Source of the DNA: Siphonodentalium dalli
Taxonomy: Eukaryota; Mollusca; Scaphopoda; Gadilida; Siphonodentaliidae
Length of the DNA stretch: 64,000 bases
Direction: 5' to 3'
NCBI GenBank assembly: GCA_032622095.1
Contig: CP136061.1
Span: forward strand, 1,058,001 to 1,122,000
Shown piece by piece: positions 11,300 to 22,645 of the stretch (the stretch's first letter is position 1; each line of letters begins with the position of its first letter). The position numbers were made by a program, and so were the translations under genes. Under the pieces are notes generated by a model. The model was not told where the DNA came from and did not search any database. It was given only the letters and a program-made list of their open reading frames with translations.

Positions 11300-11902
11300 T
11301 TAAGCTGATGGGGGCGTTTCGTTGGTCACAGTGTTGGGTGTTGTGGTTGCCATTCTCTGTCGTTTGCGTGCGCACGTATAACCCACCTTGGTCGACACCG
11401 TGCTGCTCTCATATCTGTAAAACCCATCCTCGCATGTAACATTCATTCTGCGTAAGATCGGCAACTCCACCCTGATCGCCTCACACGAGACACGAGAATT
11501 ACCACCAATGCAACTTGTACATCCAGTCGATCTCGATGCTTCAGCTATGTATTTCGGGAACCTGTTCTGGTCGGTATGCACCATGTAGAACCAACGACAG
11601 GACGACATCGTGTATATTGGGTCATGCTCCCCTGTTCGCGTGAAATTTGGACAGTCACCATCCATGGTCTCATGGCTCTGAATTTCCAAGCTCTCCGCGC
11701 TCTCTCTGGTTGTGATCTCCTCGATATCTGCACGAGCTACAGGTGATAGAAACTGGCCTCCGCCCATACCATCTATTAATTCTTGATAGCGTGTGGTTAA
11801 GTCAGTTGGTTCATTGCAGGTGGGAAGTGGGGTAGAACCTATAACACTGATCCCACATGCGATGACAGCGATCACGCCAAAAATTAACTTCTTGAAATTC
11901 AT
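11300..11902 (-). CDS. IL-17-like secreted cytokine
   Basis: A 200-residue uninterrupted frame. Residues 1-23 form a signal peptide (basic MNFKK, hydrophobic LIFGVIAVIACGISVIG), so the product is secreted. The IL-17 fold is indicated by C-R-W-F-Y at 102-106, N-R-F-P at 113-116, the following I-x-E-A, paired cysteines C128/C131, C140, a leucine-rich strand ending LRR before C157, and V-G-Y-T-C-A-R at 173-179. Eight cysteines remain after the signal peptide; possible N-glycosylation sites are N86, N154 and N194. IL-17 family members are dimeric ligands of IL-17 receptors and act in epithelial and haemocyte immunity; molluscs have expanded sets. No intron interrupts the coding region. The start is the first Met with a signal peptide; 8 bp upstream a good 3' splice site (TTTATTCGCAG, AG at 11910-11911) suggests a spliced 5' UTR exon. 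MITE A4 begins only 27 bp upstream of the ATG. Assignment to IL-17 is fairly secure; the subtype is not. Confidence 0.85.
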   Translation of the reverse strand: MNFKKLIFGVIAVIACGISVIGSTPLPTCNEPTDLTTRYQELIDGMGGGQFLSPVARADIEEITTRESAESLEIQSHETMDGDCPNFTRTGEHDPIYTMSSCRWFYMVHTDQNRFPKYIAEASRSTGCTSCIGGNSRVSCEAIRVELPILRRMNVTCEDGFYRYESSTVSTKVGYTCARKRQRMATTTPNTVTNETPPSA

Positions 11903-11928
11903 CTCTGATCTGCGAATAAAGGAATAGT

Positions 11929-12514
11929 TTAAAGGTACTAAATCCGATTAAGCGCCACTCAATTACTATTTATTTGGCTATGGGGTAAAACATATTTGAT
12001 TCGATTTGAAGAACCCACCCATCAAACTCAGAGATCGATTTTAAATCTATTATTTTACACCACCTGGAATATATAGTGGCCCAGTGAAAGTCGACGAGAA
12101 GAATGTCTCGGACCAAATCGCGGATGAAGATGGATAACTCTAAAATCAGGAGGCTTCTGTTGGTAATAAGGCCAAATTTCGTCGAACAATATGTCGATAA
12201 ATAACACGTTTCGGGAAATTTTATACTATAGTTGACAGTGGGTAGCATTATTTTTGGGCAATTAATCGATTCTGATAACTGAAGTGGCTTTTTTGTGTCA
12301 GATATTTGACAAACCGGCAAAATTTCGTTGAACAAAATGTTGATAAATAACAGGTTTTGGGCAATTTTATACTATAGTTGACTGTGCACATGGTTAGCCA
12401 TTATTTTTGGGCAATTAATCGATTCAGATAACTGAAGCGGCATTTCAAAAAACAAATTGTTGTTGTTGGAATCTGATGATATGGGGACCATCGAATCGGA
12501 TTGAGTACCTTTAA
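11929..12514 (+). mobile_element. TTAA-ended MITE family A, copy A4
   Basis: Termini TTAAAGGTACTAAATCCGAT and ATCGGATTGAGTACCTTTAA. Longer than its relatives (586 bp) because the block with TTGATAAATAACA and CTATAGTTGACTGTG is duplicated (about 12190-12300 and 12325-12440). It occupies the sequence immediately upstream of the IL-17-like coding start. Confidence 0.85.
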
Positions 12515-12524
12515 AAACAAGAGG

Positions 12525-13530
12525 TGTGCACTCGAGTGCTAGAATACCCCCACCGTGGCAAATTCAACCCGCATTATCCATAAACCCAACAAAAAAGATT
12601 TTTAACTTTAAAGAAAAATTTGGATTAATAATTTCGATATTGGTTCATATTTGTTCGAATGATTGCAGAAACCCAAAAAAGGGTAGAAAACGAAACGCAA
12701 CCTTAACATCTAAGATGGCTTTTGTCGAGTGTGATAGCATCCAAAACAAATTAAGTTTCAAATATCTACGATCAAAACTGTAGGAGGAGTTGATTACACC
12801 ATGAAGGTACCCTCATACATAAAAACAGAAAATTATTAAAAATAAATTCAAAGTCGAAAGGCCCATAACTTTGGGAAAAATCATTGGATCAAACTCAAAT
12901 TCGAACTTGACCTGTATTTTGATATGAATGACCCACAAAAAAACAGAATTTCCAATTAAACAATCCAAACTGGAGTTATCATCCGGAAACCAAAGAAAAA
13001 CACGAAAAATTGAATATTCTAAGTCGAAAAGCCCATAACTCTGAGAAAAATAATCGAATCAAACTCAAATTCGAACTTGACCTGTATTTTGATATCATTG
13101 ACTCACACAAAAACGGAATTTTCAATTGAACAGTCCAAACTGGAGTTATCATCCGGAAACCAAAATAAAAGAAGTAAAATTGAATTTTCTAAGTCGAAAA
13201 AAGTCCATAACTCTAGAAAAAATCATCGGATCAAACTCAAATTCGAACTTTACCTGTATCTTGATATGACTGATCTACAAAAAAATGATATTTGCAATTA
13301 AAGGATCAAAACTTGAGATATCATCCGGAAACCGAAAAAGTGAGAAATTTTCTAAGTAAAAAAAAAAGTCGAAAATGAGGTGTAACTTTAAAAATAAAAG
13401 TCGGACCGAACCGCAATTAACATCATGCGGAGAGGCAGTCCTAAGGAGATTGCATACAAAAAATTATTGAAATCGGTTCATAGTTGTTCGAGTTATGAGG
13501 TCGGACGGACGTACTGGTCAGAGTATAGTT
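12525..13530. repeat. Interspersed repeat with three ~165-bp tandem units
   Basis: Opens with ACAAGAGGTGTGCACTCGAG and closes with TCGGTTCATAGTTGTTCGAG then GGTCGGACGGACG. Units starting near 12850, 13020 and 13190 share AAGTCGAAA(A)GCCCATAAC, CAAACTCAAATTCGAACTTG and GGAGTTATCATCCGGAAACC. The frame at 12526-12783 belongs to this repeat and is not a gene. Confidence 0.75.
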
Positions 13531-14330
13531 GTGGGGTGACCGCACTGGTCAGATAATACTTGTGGGTTGCGATCTTTTGTTTGAGTAATTTGTGGGGTGC
13601 AACCCACAACTGACGATTTTTTAAAGAGCGTATTTTTAAAGTGGGGATATAATTATACACTGCAGTAAACGTTCTCCCGCACGCGGTGAGAAGAATTTAC
13701 AACATCATTGTACATACATCATACTCAATAGCGGGGTGCATATATATACTCGTATTGAATAGATTTGTATAATGGAGTGCGTCGTGTATATAAGGCGAGA
13801 TAAACTGCAGATTAGATCAGTTTAATTAAATTGGCAAAACATCCTTATAAGGACAGTGTGCATACACAATAACATATAATTGTACAATATAATAATTGAA
13901 ATTAATAGATGGTAATATATAACCTCAGTAAAGCTGAATGTGCATAGGATCGTCTCGTCTGTATTTATTCATTGATTTGTGATACGATGCGCATCGCGTG
14001 TGGATAATAAATTTCGGATTATATGACAAATTGAGGTGCATATGTCTGAAATATTGTTGGATAAGATTTTGACAAGCTGTTCAGTTTGGGTCATGCTTTC
14101 AATGTCTGGGAACTGTGTCTTCATAATGTTTACGAGTTCGAGACGTGGTGTGCGGTAAGCACTGCATTCTAAAAGAATGTGTCCACTATATCCACACGAA
14201 TATTATGTTGGAGAATTGAAGAAAAATAAATATAATGCCAATGATGCGACTATCGGTTGCATGCGTGTATTACCTACTTTTGATCATGCAGCATTTTGGA
14301 TTAAAATGGCAATCAGTTGGAAATTGTTCA
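13531..14330. other. No gene recognised
   Basis: Low-complexity TGTGGGGT text to about 13600, then AT-rich unique sequence without supported features. Confidence 0.45.
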
Positions 14331-14333
14331 ACC

Positions 14334-14430
14334 ACATATTATGGACTACTGTTAGGGCCAACATAGAATGGTGCGGGGGAAATGGAACCCGCCAAACGAG
14401 GAAACTGCCGAAATCCATAATATATGCATG
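14334..14430. repeat. Half copy of palindromic MITE family L
   Basis: ACTGTTAGGGCCAACATAGA and CCGCCAAACGAGGAAACTGC match one arm of the complete palindrome at 38693-38912. Confidence 0.65.
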
Positions 14431-15939
14431 GTGTCCCTGTCTGAAATGTCTAACAGTTGGAAAACTTGAGATACACGTGTACTAGTTGGATACTTGGACA
14501 ATATTTAAGATGTCACTGTTTTCATATACCTAGAACTTCTGTAAAATATTTTTTTTTTCCAAAAGTGTATGACATGATATCATTTGATATCGTATCTGAA
14601 GATCGCGAGAGGAAACTTAATTATTCTTGATTCGTGACATTAATTTTCATGATTTCTTCATTGAGAAACCCAGTACCCACAAATCATGTTTGTTTTATTT
14701 GAGAATGTTCATGGCATATGGCTGTCAATCAATGAAACATTGGGCTGATATGAGTTATGGTTCATAACGAGGTTAAAACTGACCATCATATCTCTTAACA
14801 ATGCATGTGGCCTAATTCCAGTTGATTGCTCTCTACATTGGTGAACCACACAGCATACCAACATTTGTTTTCATTTGGCTGGAATATTTGTGACTGCTTT
14901 ATTCTTCATTATAAAGCATTTTGTTTACTATAGTATATGCGGATGTAACCTCGTTACGATACGTGACATTATATTAACGATTTTTCGCCAGAAAAATATA
15001 GAGAAATTCGTTGTTGAAAATATCTTGCAATTGATGGCTGGATTTATGCAAACGTCTATGCAATGGACAATTAGAACATAAGTTAATGGTCGTAAGCCGA
15101 CATTATTCCGGATGCCGTCTCTGGTATGGAGTATTCAGGGGGAGGGGGTCACTTATTGAGAGTATTCATGGGGAGGGATTGCTCCATTTCTGAATGAGAA
15201 TATTCCGGGGAGGGGGTCGTTCCCCATCTGAAAGAGAGAATACATCCAGTAACGAAAGGGATCAAATATATCAGAAAATAACATTGGTTTGCTCACCTCG
15301 GCACTTGTTCTATAGTTGACAAAAGTTTCCTTTTTCGAATGAAGTCCTATGGATACTATTGTAATGCTTAATGTAAAGAATTGAAGCGGTATTGAATTGT
15401 CCTCGGTATTATTATTTATATATATATTTATAGCGGATGTCTCTATATTTAAATATTTGTATATATATTTATAGAGGATGTTTCTATATTTAAATAATGA
15501 CGTTATATGCGGTAGTAACTAAATATATGAGGAGGTATTCAGGAATCCTGCAATTAACGCATCAATGGAATGTGTGAGTCGCTTGTTTTCAATATTCCAA
15601 TTGGTTACAAGATATTTTAAATTCGAATTCAAAAGTCCCTTTCAGATTATGCCACTGGTTGATCTGGTCACTCCTAGATCACATGTGAGTAATACATCAA
15701 ACTGTGTGGTAAAACACGCAATATTGTTAAGCTAAAATTTCCGGGAAAATATTGTCCTGGTCTTATTTTCAAGTATACACTAAGGTATCATAATGAAAAC
15801 CAAAGGAAGACACACAATTTTCTCTGGACTTTTAATAGTTCCGTGTTCGCCACTTGACTCCAGATATGATTCAATAAGGATGTAGTTTAATGAATAGATT
15901 TCATAAATACTCAACACTAAAGGAATACTACATGTACAC
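14431..15939. other. No gene; minor local repeats
   Basis: G-rich near-repeats of GTATTCAGGGGGAGGGGG at 15120-15225 and a 50-bp direct duplication containing ATATATTTATAG and CTCTATATTTAAATA at 15418-15508. No supported gene. Confidence 0.45.
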
Positions 15940-15941
15940 AA

Positions 15942-16225
15942 ATGTTGTTGTTGGTTTCTATAGTCTCTGCATAAGAGTAACCATATTGATTGATTGAGGG
16001 TTTAACGTCGTTTTAGCCGCTGGGCCATATCACGACCAAGAACAGAATCATATGTAAAAAAAAAAATAGTAGCAAAATGTTGTTGGTTTCTATAGTCTCT
16101 GCATAAGAGTAACCATATTTCCATATTTGATTGATCGATTGAGGGTTTAACGTCGTTTTAGCCGCTATGCCATATCACAACCAAGAACAGAATCAGATAT
16201 AAAAAAAAAGATCGTAGCAAAGCAA
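15942..16225. repeat. Tandem duplication of ~130 bp
   Basis: Two adjacent copies run from TGTTGTTGGTTTCTATAGTC through GGTTTAACGTCGTTTTAGCC to ACCAAGAACAGAATCA and an A-run. The first ~20 bases resemble the interior start of MITE family B, which also has TGTTGTTGGTTTCTATAGTC. Confidence 0.75.
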
Positions 16226-16506
16226 CTGTGTAGATAAGACAGGCAGTGAATTAGATTAAAAATAATGAGTTATGTACAAATAAAATCACTCAAGAGGAAT
16301 GTTTCCACGTGGAGTCAGGAATATAAATTCAAGAACTGACTAGTGTGCAATCATATACTATAAAAGGTATACAAGTAGTACAAGAATCCATAATAAGCAG
16401 CAATTAAATAACACGAAATTACCAAGTCTGCACATATATAAAGAGTAGCTTTTAACATCAGATTGTGCTTTGATAAGATAATATCTGATGAATCGTGCCT
16501 GAATCT

Positions 16507-17034
16507 CTATCGATGCGCCAAGCTGACGGTCGGGTGGTGAGACAGAATATCACCCTTCGTCCAACCGACATGCGCCAAGCTGACGGTCGGATGGTGAGAC
16601 AGAATATCACCCTTCGTCCAACCGACATGCGCCAAGCGGACGGTCAGGTGGTGAGACAGAATATCACCCTTCGTCCAACCGACATGCGCCAAGCTGACGG
16701 TCGGGTGGTGAGACAGAATATCACCCTTCGACCAACCGACATGCGCCAAGCTGACGGTCGGGTGGTGAGACAGAATATCACCCTTCGACCAACCGACATG
16801 CGCCAAGCTGACGGTCGGGTGGCGAGACAGAATATCACCCTTCGTCCAACCGACATACGCCAAGCTGACGGTCGGGTGGTGAGACAGAATATCACCCTTC
16901 GACCAACCGACATGCGCCAAGCTGACGGTCGGGTGGTGAGACAGAATATCACCCTTCGTCCAACCGACATACGCCAAGCTGACGGTCGGGTGGTGAGACA
17001 GAATATCACCCTTCGTCCAACCGACATGCGCCAA
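16507..17034. repeat. 57-bp tandem array, open on both strands
   Basis: Nine near-identical units of 57 bp (19 codons). On the plus strand one frame (16495-17085) repeats MRQADGRVVRQNITLRPTD; two minus-strand frames are also open across the array. Because the unit is a multiple of three, openness is preserved by duplication and is not evidence of translation. No splice context or non-repeat coding flank is seen on either strand. Confidence 0.85.
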
Positions 17035-17126
17035 GAGTGGGAAAAGTCTTCTGCAGTTTTCTTTTTGTCTTTGGGCATCTTCTGAGACAGAGATGTTTCA
17101 AATAGTGATGAATTATAGTATTTTAA

Positions 17127-17760
17127 TCATATTTTATGGCATAGATTGTTATTAAAACCGTATATCAAGTCACTATAAAAGAAATAATCGGAGACTCGAA
17201 AATTAAGTGGGCCTTTAAGAGTTAATCGTTCCTCATCAAACATCTGGTCAAATATTGAAAGCTCAAAGATGTATATCTCTTTCTGAGAGTCGAGACGTTG
17301 GACTGACTTTGGCGAGTTTTGTTTCGAAGCCACAGTCGATTTTTGTTTCAGAGGAAATGTATCAGCGACAGAAGCTGTATCCGTTACCTGCGCTACAGGT
17401 TCTGGAACAAGAATAATATCAGTCGCCTCAACTTGTGTTGCTAGTGATATACTGACGAGTTTGGTTTGACCCTGTGTCTGAGTGTTGACATCAGAACACT
17501 TCTTTGTAGACACGATTGTTGAGTATGTGACATGTTGAATGGGTGGTCAAGGACGAACTATTTTCTTAGAATCTATATATGACAGATGCTTCTCAGCTTT
17601 ACATCGTTATATCTTGAATCCATAATCCCAAATGGAACACGAGCGATCCAATGCAGCATGTGAACCTAGGCAGTTTGAAAAAAAATTAAGATTCGTACAA
17701 CCCTTATGATCATGACCAGAAATAGAACATCGTACACATATTGTCTCCCATAGGGAGCCT
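17127..17760 (-). pseudogene. Non-LTR retrotransposon ORF1 (gag-like) relic with zinc knuckle
   Basis: The minus-strand frame at 17795-17607 contains a CX2CX4HX4C knuckle, CVRCSISGHDHKGC, followed by a second, damaged knuckle ending in SHAALDRSCSIW. This is the usual end of the gag-like ORF1 of Jockey-type LINEs. The following Ser/Thr/Gln-rich frame (17513-17127) with VNTQTQ resembles the linker after the knuckles. The two parts are separated by stops. The 5' part of the first frame is not LINE: it is a piece of the hairpin module (17748-17790). Confidence 0.6.
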
Positions 17761-17789
17761 CGCATATATAATATAATGCACTGAACTGT

Positions 17790-18252
17790 TTTCAAGTCGT
17801 GTGCTTAATTCATCTGTGCAATTGTCCCATACGGATGCAGCATATTCTATGATTGGATGAATGTAATAAAATATATTTTTTGAAGAATCTCTTTATTCAG
17901 CGTGAATCAATGCATTCGCATAATATTAATTTTCTTCCTAGCTCTATCTGTGATATCATCTCTGTGTGCAGCCCATTTGGCTTGATTGTTAAATGTTGAC
18001 CCCAAGTGCTTATGCGAGCTATCTTCTCTTATAATAGAATTGGACGTTTGAAATCGTGGATGGTCTATGGGTGTTCGCTATCTGGAGATGAGAGGAGACT
18101 CGGTTTTTTTTTATGAAAAAGAGTAATAAGCCGTTGTGACCAATCAGCTAGCCTCACGATGTTCATATTAATCAGATGTGTTCCTCTGTTTTGATATTCT
18201 AAAGTAAGAAACATGGATGTTTCGTCAGCAAAAGTCGAATATGACAATTAAT
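17790..18252 (-). pseudogene. Non-LTR reverse transcriptase relic
   Basis: Reading down the minus strand, a FADET-SMFLT stretch (degenerate F-A-D-D catalytic motif, ~18240) is followed by a KHLGSTFNNQAKWAAH block with D-I-T-x-R-A-R-K-K-I-N (~18010-17900). After a stop and a frameshift come EYAASVWDNCT (~17850-17820). This is the C-terminal half of a LINE reverse transcriptase. At least two in-frame stops and one frameshift make it dead. It lies 5' of the ORF1-like relic, the reverse of LINE gene order, so the two come from different insertions or a rearrangement. Confidence 0.7.
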
Positions 18253-18391
18253 ATTTTCACAGATATAATTTATATAAACTATAAATATATGGATATTTGC
18301 CGGAATGAAACAACTGGTAACACTAAAATGTGTACCTCATCAGTGACGTAATTGATAGTGACTGTACTCATCACCTTGTGTTATATACACA

Positions 18392-18554
18392 TTATCGGTA
18401 CAGTGAAGTGATATGGGCTGCAGTATCACGCCGAGTTGACGATGTCAGAACGCCGTATCAAACGAGCTGCCGCAGGCAGCGAGTTTGATGCGGCGATCTG
18501 ATATCGTCAACGAGACGTGATGCTGCAGCCCATATCACTTCACTGTACCGATAA
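18392..18554. repeat. 163-bp near-perfect palindrome
   Basis: TTATCGGTACAGTGAAGTGA at the left is mirrored by TCACTTCACTGTACCGATAA at the right. The match continues inward through ATATGGGCTGCA and TGACGAT to a short GC-rich centre (CTGCCGCAGGCAG). It can form a long hairpin and is probably a MITE or the fused ends of one. No second copy in the window. Confidence 0.85.
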
Positions 18555-18980
18555 CAGCGTTTATTATATGACTACCACTAAATATAAAACCCTTACACGT
18601 ACCACTATTGTTTGGCGATAAATTCCGAGCAGTCGGAAAACGCTTGTCTGGTCGTGAGCCGTATCGGTATTCTAAGAATATAATAAAATGCTGTATCGGC
18701 TCCAGAAACAAATTAAAACCAAATACAAAACTAAGCGCAACTTCTTAGCACGAGCTATAGTCTGTGGAATCGAATCTGTGGTGCTTACATGGTGGCGATT
18801 TCTTCTCGGATCACGGTAAATGCGACGTAATGACCGCGTCTGATAATTTAGACAATTCACGGGGCGCCGTCAAATATACGGGATTTGCTGACAGTGTATA
18901 CTGATTCTGCAGCAATGAGCTCACGACTTTAGTACCAAGGTACGAGATGTGGAGTGGATCCTCGCTGCTGAATGTATAAG
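18555..18980. other. No gene recognised
   Basis: Short frames only; nothing supported. Confidence 0.45.
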
Positions 18981-19251
18981 GTTAGAAGGAACTAAATAAA
19001 TAGAATTATGTCCCTTTCGTTTTTACACCCAATCTCAAATACGAGTTAAACAAATTCTGGCACGCGATTGGCGTATAATATTTCAATTAAATTTACAAAT
19101 TCAAAAAATATAATACCCATGGCATGCATATATTTGGGTTTTCCCTAGTCTGAAATGCGTTCGTGTCCAAACATTATGCAGCAAATTTAGTAGGCGGGGC
19201 CAAACGTTTACACTGAGGCCAATATATGGAAAACATTTAGTTCCTTCTAAC
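18981..19251. mobile_element. TIR element ending GTTAGAAGGAACTAAAT
   Basis: GTTAGAAGGAACTAAATAAA at the left and ATTTAGTTCCTTCTAAC at the right form 17-bp inverted ends around ~240 bp of non-coding sequence. No clear target duplication. Confidence 0.7.
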
Positions 19252-20007
19252 AACAAAGGACGTCCCGGCCAGCGCTATTCACATAATTGCGCATTGGCTC
19301 TATGTATCACCACATTGCAAGATATCGTATGTAAATGGAAACATACATGAATTCCGTCACTATAGCTGTAAGTTGTAACTATAGTGATTTAGCAGAATTG
19401 AGCTCATCACTTTACTAACAAGGTACTATAAATTTGGAGTAATACATGTGCACCCAATAATTTTTTATTTTGTTTTTAGGTCCGGGGCTATTGCGGACCA
19501 CTATTATCGGCTGGTGCACCCCGAAAGAAGTGACCCACCCTTACGAGATGGTCAAATTGCCCTGTCGGGTCAGTCCCCGCTAGAAGCGGAAGTAATTACC
19601 TCTATTCTCTCGCTCATTTCGTCTTGCTAAAAAAAGACTTTATGGTTATTACATCTCACGGAATACGAACCCTGACTTTGACGAAACGAAACGAAACGAA
19701 ACGCCATCTTCGCGACGCTCGGTGGTGACACTAATACCACAACTTCTTTGACACGTGTACCTGCATGGATTGGGAATGTAACTTGATTCGTGTACCTGTA
19801 TATGTTCGAGTTCATTTTGTTTCCCCCGGAATTATATATATCTTAGGGAATTTGAACACAAGACCCATGTAAGACCCAGAACATATTTCGCCGGAAATAC
19901 AAACTTAGCAAAAATCCCTGTTTTACCCACATAGTTTGAAGTCTAAAATATAAAGTAAAGGTTCCACTTTTCGTGCGAAAAAAAAAAAATCTCGCCCACC
20001 AGCAGTG
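19252..20007. other. No gene recognised
   Basis: Contains a short (GAAAC)n stretch near 19681-19702. Short open frames at 19448-19630 and 19815-19627 have no recognisable content. Confidence 0.45.
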
Positions 20008-20378
20008 TTACAGACATATTATGGACTTGTTCGGGTGCGTGAAATTGATAAGTTAGTACACAGGCGCTATGCCGACATTGGGAATGTAGCATTATATAAC
20101 ATCTCCGAAATTTCAAAGAAATCGACCATACCGCTCCATAGAAAACATCGTCTGAACTAAGCCCAATTGTAAATATTTAAATCTCGATTCGGGATGCAAC
20201 TATCGGCCATAATCTAACGCAAATGATTTCGCCATCTCGAGTCATTGCATTCAATTAATATATAAGACTGACAGTCAATTTGGATTAATATTCGTAACAA
20301 ATAACTACTTTGAGCAAGATTATTCCCAATTTCTATTTGATCATCCTACCGAAGTGTTTCATATCACTTTAAGTATGA
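20008..20378 (+). repeat. Interspersed repeat family F, copy F2 (uninterrupted)
   Basis: Runs from AGACATATTATGGACTTGTT to CATATCACTTTAAG. It carries an intact TTTGGATTAATATTCG site, which in copy F3 is split by MITE D4, making it the empty-site reference for that insertion. Confidence 0.8.
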
Positions 20379-21045
20379 ACTGGAAAACTCTTGTTTCTAG
20401 GATCGCTCATCAAATTACGAAGCCATAGAAATAGTTTTGTTTAATATCCATGCGAAGCTGATATGAAGCTGATATATGACCGTCTATCCATGGGATTTTT
20501 GCAGATATGGCAAACATTATTCAAAAATATGGCCACCTCTTAAACATCGAAACTACAGGACCTTTTCCGCCTAATATGTCAATGTGGTGCGACTGAAAGA
20601 CTATAAACGAACGCCTTTGTTTAATATTGCTCTCTAAACAGTCGTGAATCTAGTCATTATGCACAAGGGGGTATGCTATTCTTCTTTAAGTTCAAACCTG
20701 ATCTGGGATACATTTCGAGACGAATCATCCTGTTATCATGGCACGCTCCCTGAACAGAATGGCATATGATAATACTTCGGTACAGGTATGTTATCATCGA
20801 AAACTAAATTATTATCGTCTGAATTCGCTTTGATAACGCCGAGCACATTCAGGTATTCCATAATTGATATATTTGGAATACCATTGTTCAACTTTAGAAG
20901 CATGCAAAGTCGGAAGAAATCTTCTGAGCTTATTGATGCATCGGTGCAGACGTCCACCTCATCTGCGTCGAGTAGCAATAATAACAAGAAAACTAAGATG
21001 CATGCATCAGGTCGCCCGTGAACTATTTATCATAGAATTCTTGTA
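20379..21045. other. No gene recognised
   Basis: A minus-strand frame at 20987-20736 (83 aa, acidic) has no recognised domain. Overlapping plus-strand frames cover the same DNA. Nothing decides between them. Confidence 0.35.
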
Positions 21046-21049
21046 GCTA

Positions 21050-21435
21050 TCGATTATACATTTTGGAATATCTGTCTGTATGTATGTGTGTATGAATGCA
21101 TGTATGTATGTGTGTTATAGACTCGAACACTGCTCGACCGATCCGACTCGGATTTGGTATTTAACGTGTCAACCTGACCTCGCTCATAGTCATGTTTCTG
21201 GACCTTGACCGATCCGACTAAAATTTGTGTGTAGGACTACTTCGATCCCGGGAGCAATATGGACGGGTCCAATTTCACGTGCGACCATGTCATCGAACGT
21301 GCTGATATAGGCATGTTTCTGGACCAATTGAAAAATAGTTTGTCCAGATGCTGTATATACCGGGTACTGCCCAGATGAAGGCGGTCACAAAGAAATCCCT
21401 AAATAGCCCGAACGAAGTCGAGTGCATCAGCTAGT
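21050..21435. repeat. TG-headed interspersed repeat, second copy
   Basis: GTATG-rich head, GACTCGAACACTGCTCGACC, then TTGGTAT and an end ATAGCCCGAACGAAGTCGAG followed by CTAGT. Same family as 920-1615. Confidence 0.6.
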
Positions 21436-21664
21436 ATTATATATTTCTAGATTTAGTTACAAACTTTATACCTGTGTATTGTACAAAGAAATGTCTGACA
21501 AATGTATCTATATCAATATTACCATGCGGGTCATTAAAATAGATACGACGAAACAAAATGTTGAAGTTGCATGTGATTGCGAGGAATAATAGGATCATAG
21601 GTAAATTTAAGTTATGGACGCTTGTTAATTTTCATTGGACTACATGTATCAGGTAAATTTTTAT

Positions 21665-22290
21665 ATTTCAAATGATGACAGGAATGTGGAAAGTTGAACT
21701 ACCCAAGTAATACTGGCTATCCACACGAAGAGATATACATGTATATAAAAACCAAAATAGAAGATGGCTGCTGGCGACCATGTTTTCCAAAGAAATTCAA
21801 ATCATTCGATAGCTCCCATCTAGTGGTCACCCCGAAGATCAATATGAAGTTTGGTGACTATCAGATGAGGGATGTGGTCTGTAGAGGTGCTAAAGAATTC
21901 AGTCATACAAAGAGTAAGATACAAAATTGCTGTCTGTGATCATGTTTTTAACGAAATTCGGAAAAAAATAGATTACTCTCATCCTGGTTATACAGAAGAT
22001 CATTGTGGAATCTGGTACCGATCGGACAAGGGATGTCGTCTGTAGGATCAACCAAATTATTTAGCCATAAAAATAGTAAAACTCAAGATCACCGCTGGCA
22101 GTGATGTTTTCACAAGGAAATTTTGAGAAAAAAATATGGCTCCCATCTAGTGGTGACCAAACATATCCACATGAGAAACAGTTCTCCAATAAATGTTGGC
22201 TGCAGGGTGCGCCAATTGATTCAAATTTGAAATTTGGCAGGGGTACTGCTGGTGGCCATGTTTTCCCCGCAAATTTGATAGACTGATGAA
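21665..22290. repeat. Interspersed repeat family K, degenerate tandem units
   Basis: Three diverged units each contain AGTCATACAAAGAGTAA-like text, an AAGATNGCTG block, a GTTTTC(A/C)NNNAAATT stretch and CTCCCATCTAGTGGT. Related sequence is at 49840-50250. Coding-looking frames here are repeat shadows. Confidence 0.6.
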
Positions 22291-22645
22291 CAAAACCACT
22301 GAATCCGTTGAATCAATATACATATACACACACATATATATGCATTGTTATCCACACTACTGGTATATAAAGGTACTGAAAATAACTATATTATACTAGT
22401 ATACACAAAATAAACCATATATTATGGCTATGGGTTCTAATATCCGAACATGACAGCTGAGAACTTGGTGTGAATTGAAGAGTAGTGGGGTCTCAAGAAT
22501 ATCTACCCCTCCACGTTAGAAACATGCCATTAAATAGCATAAGTATAGTCTAGCTCGAAGACAGAAATGGTCCATCAAACCGCTATTAATTCAACCAGGT
22601 CATCACACCCCATGTATGGTAATCACATGATGATCTAGGTGGAAT

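Noticed and set aside
20736-20987. 83-residue acidic minus-strand frame
   Set aside because: No recognised domain, no splice signals decisive, overlapping frames equally open.
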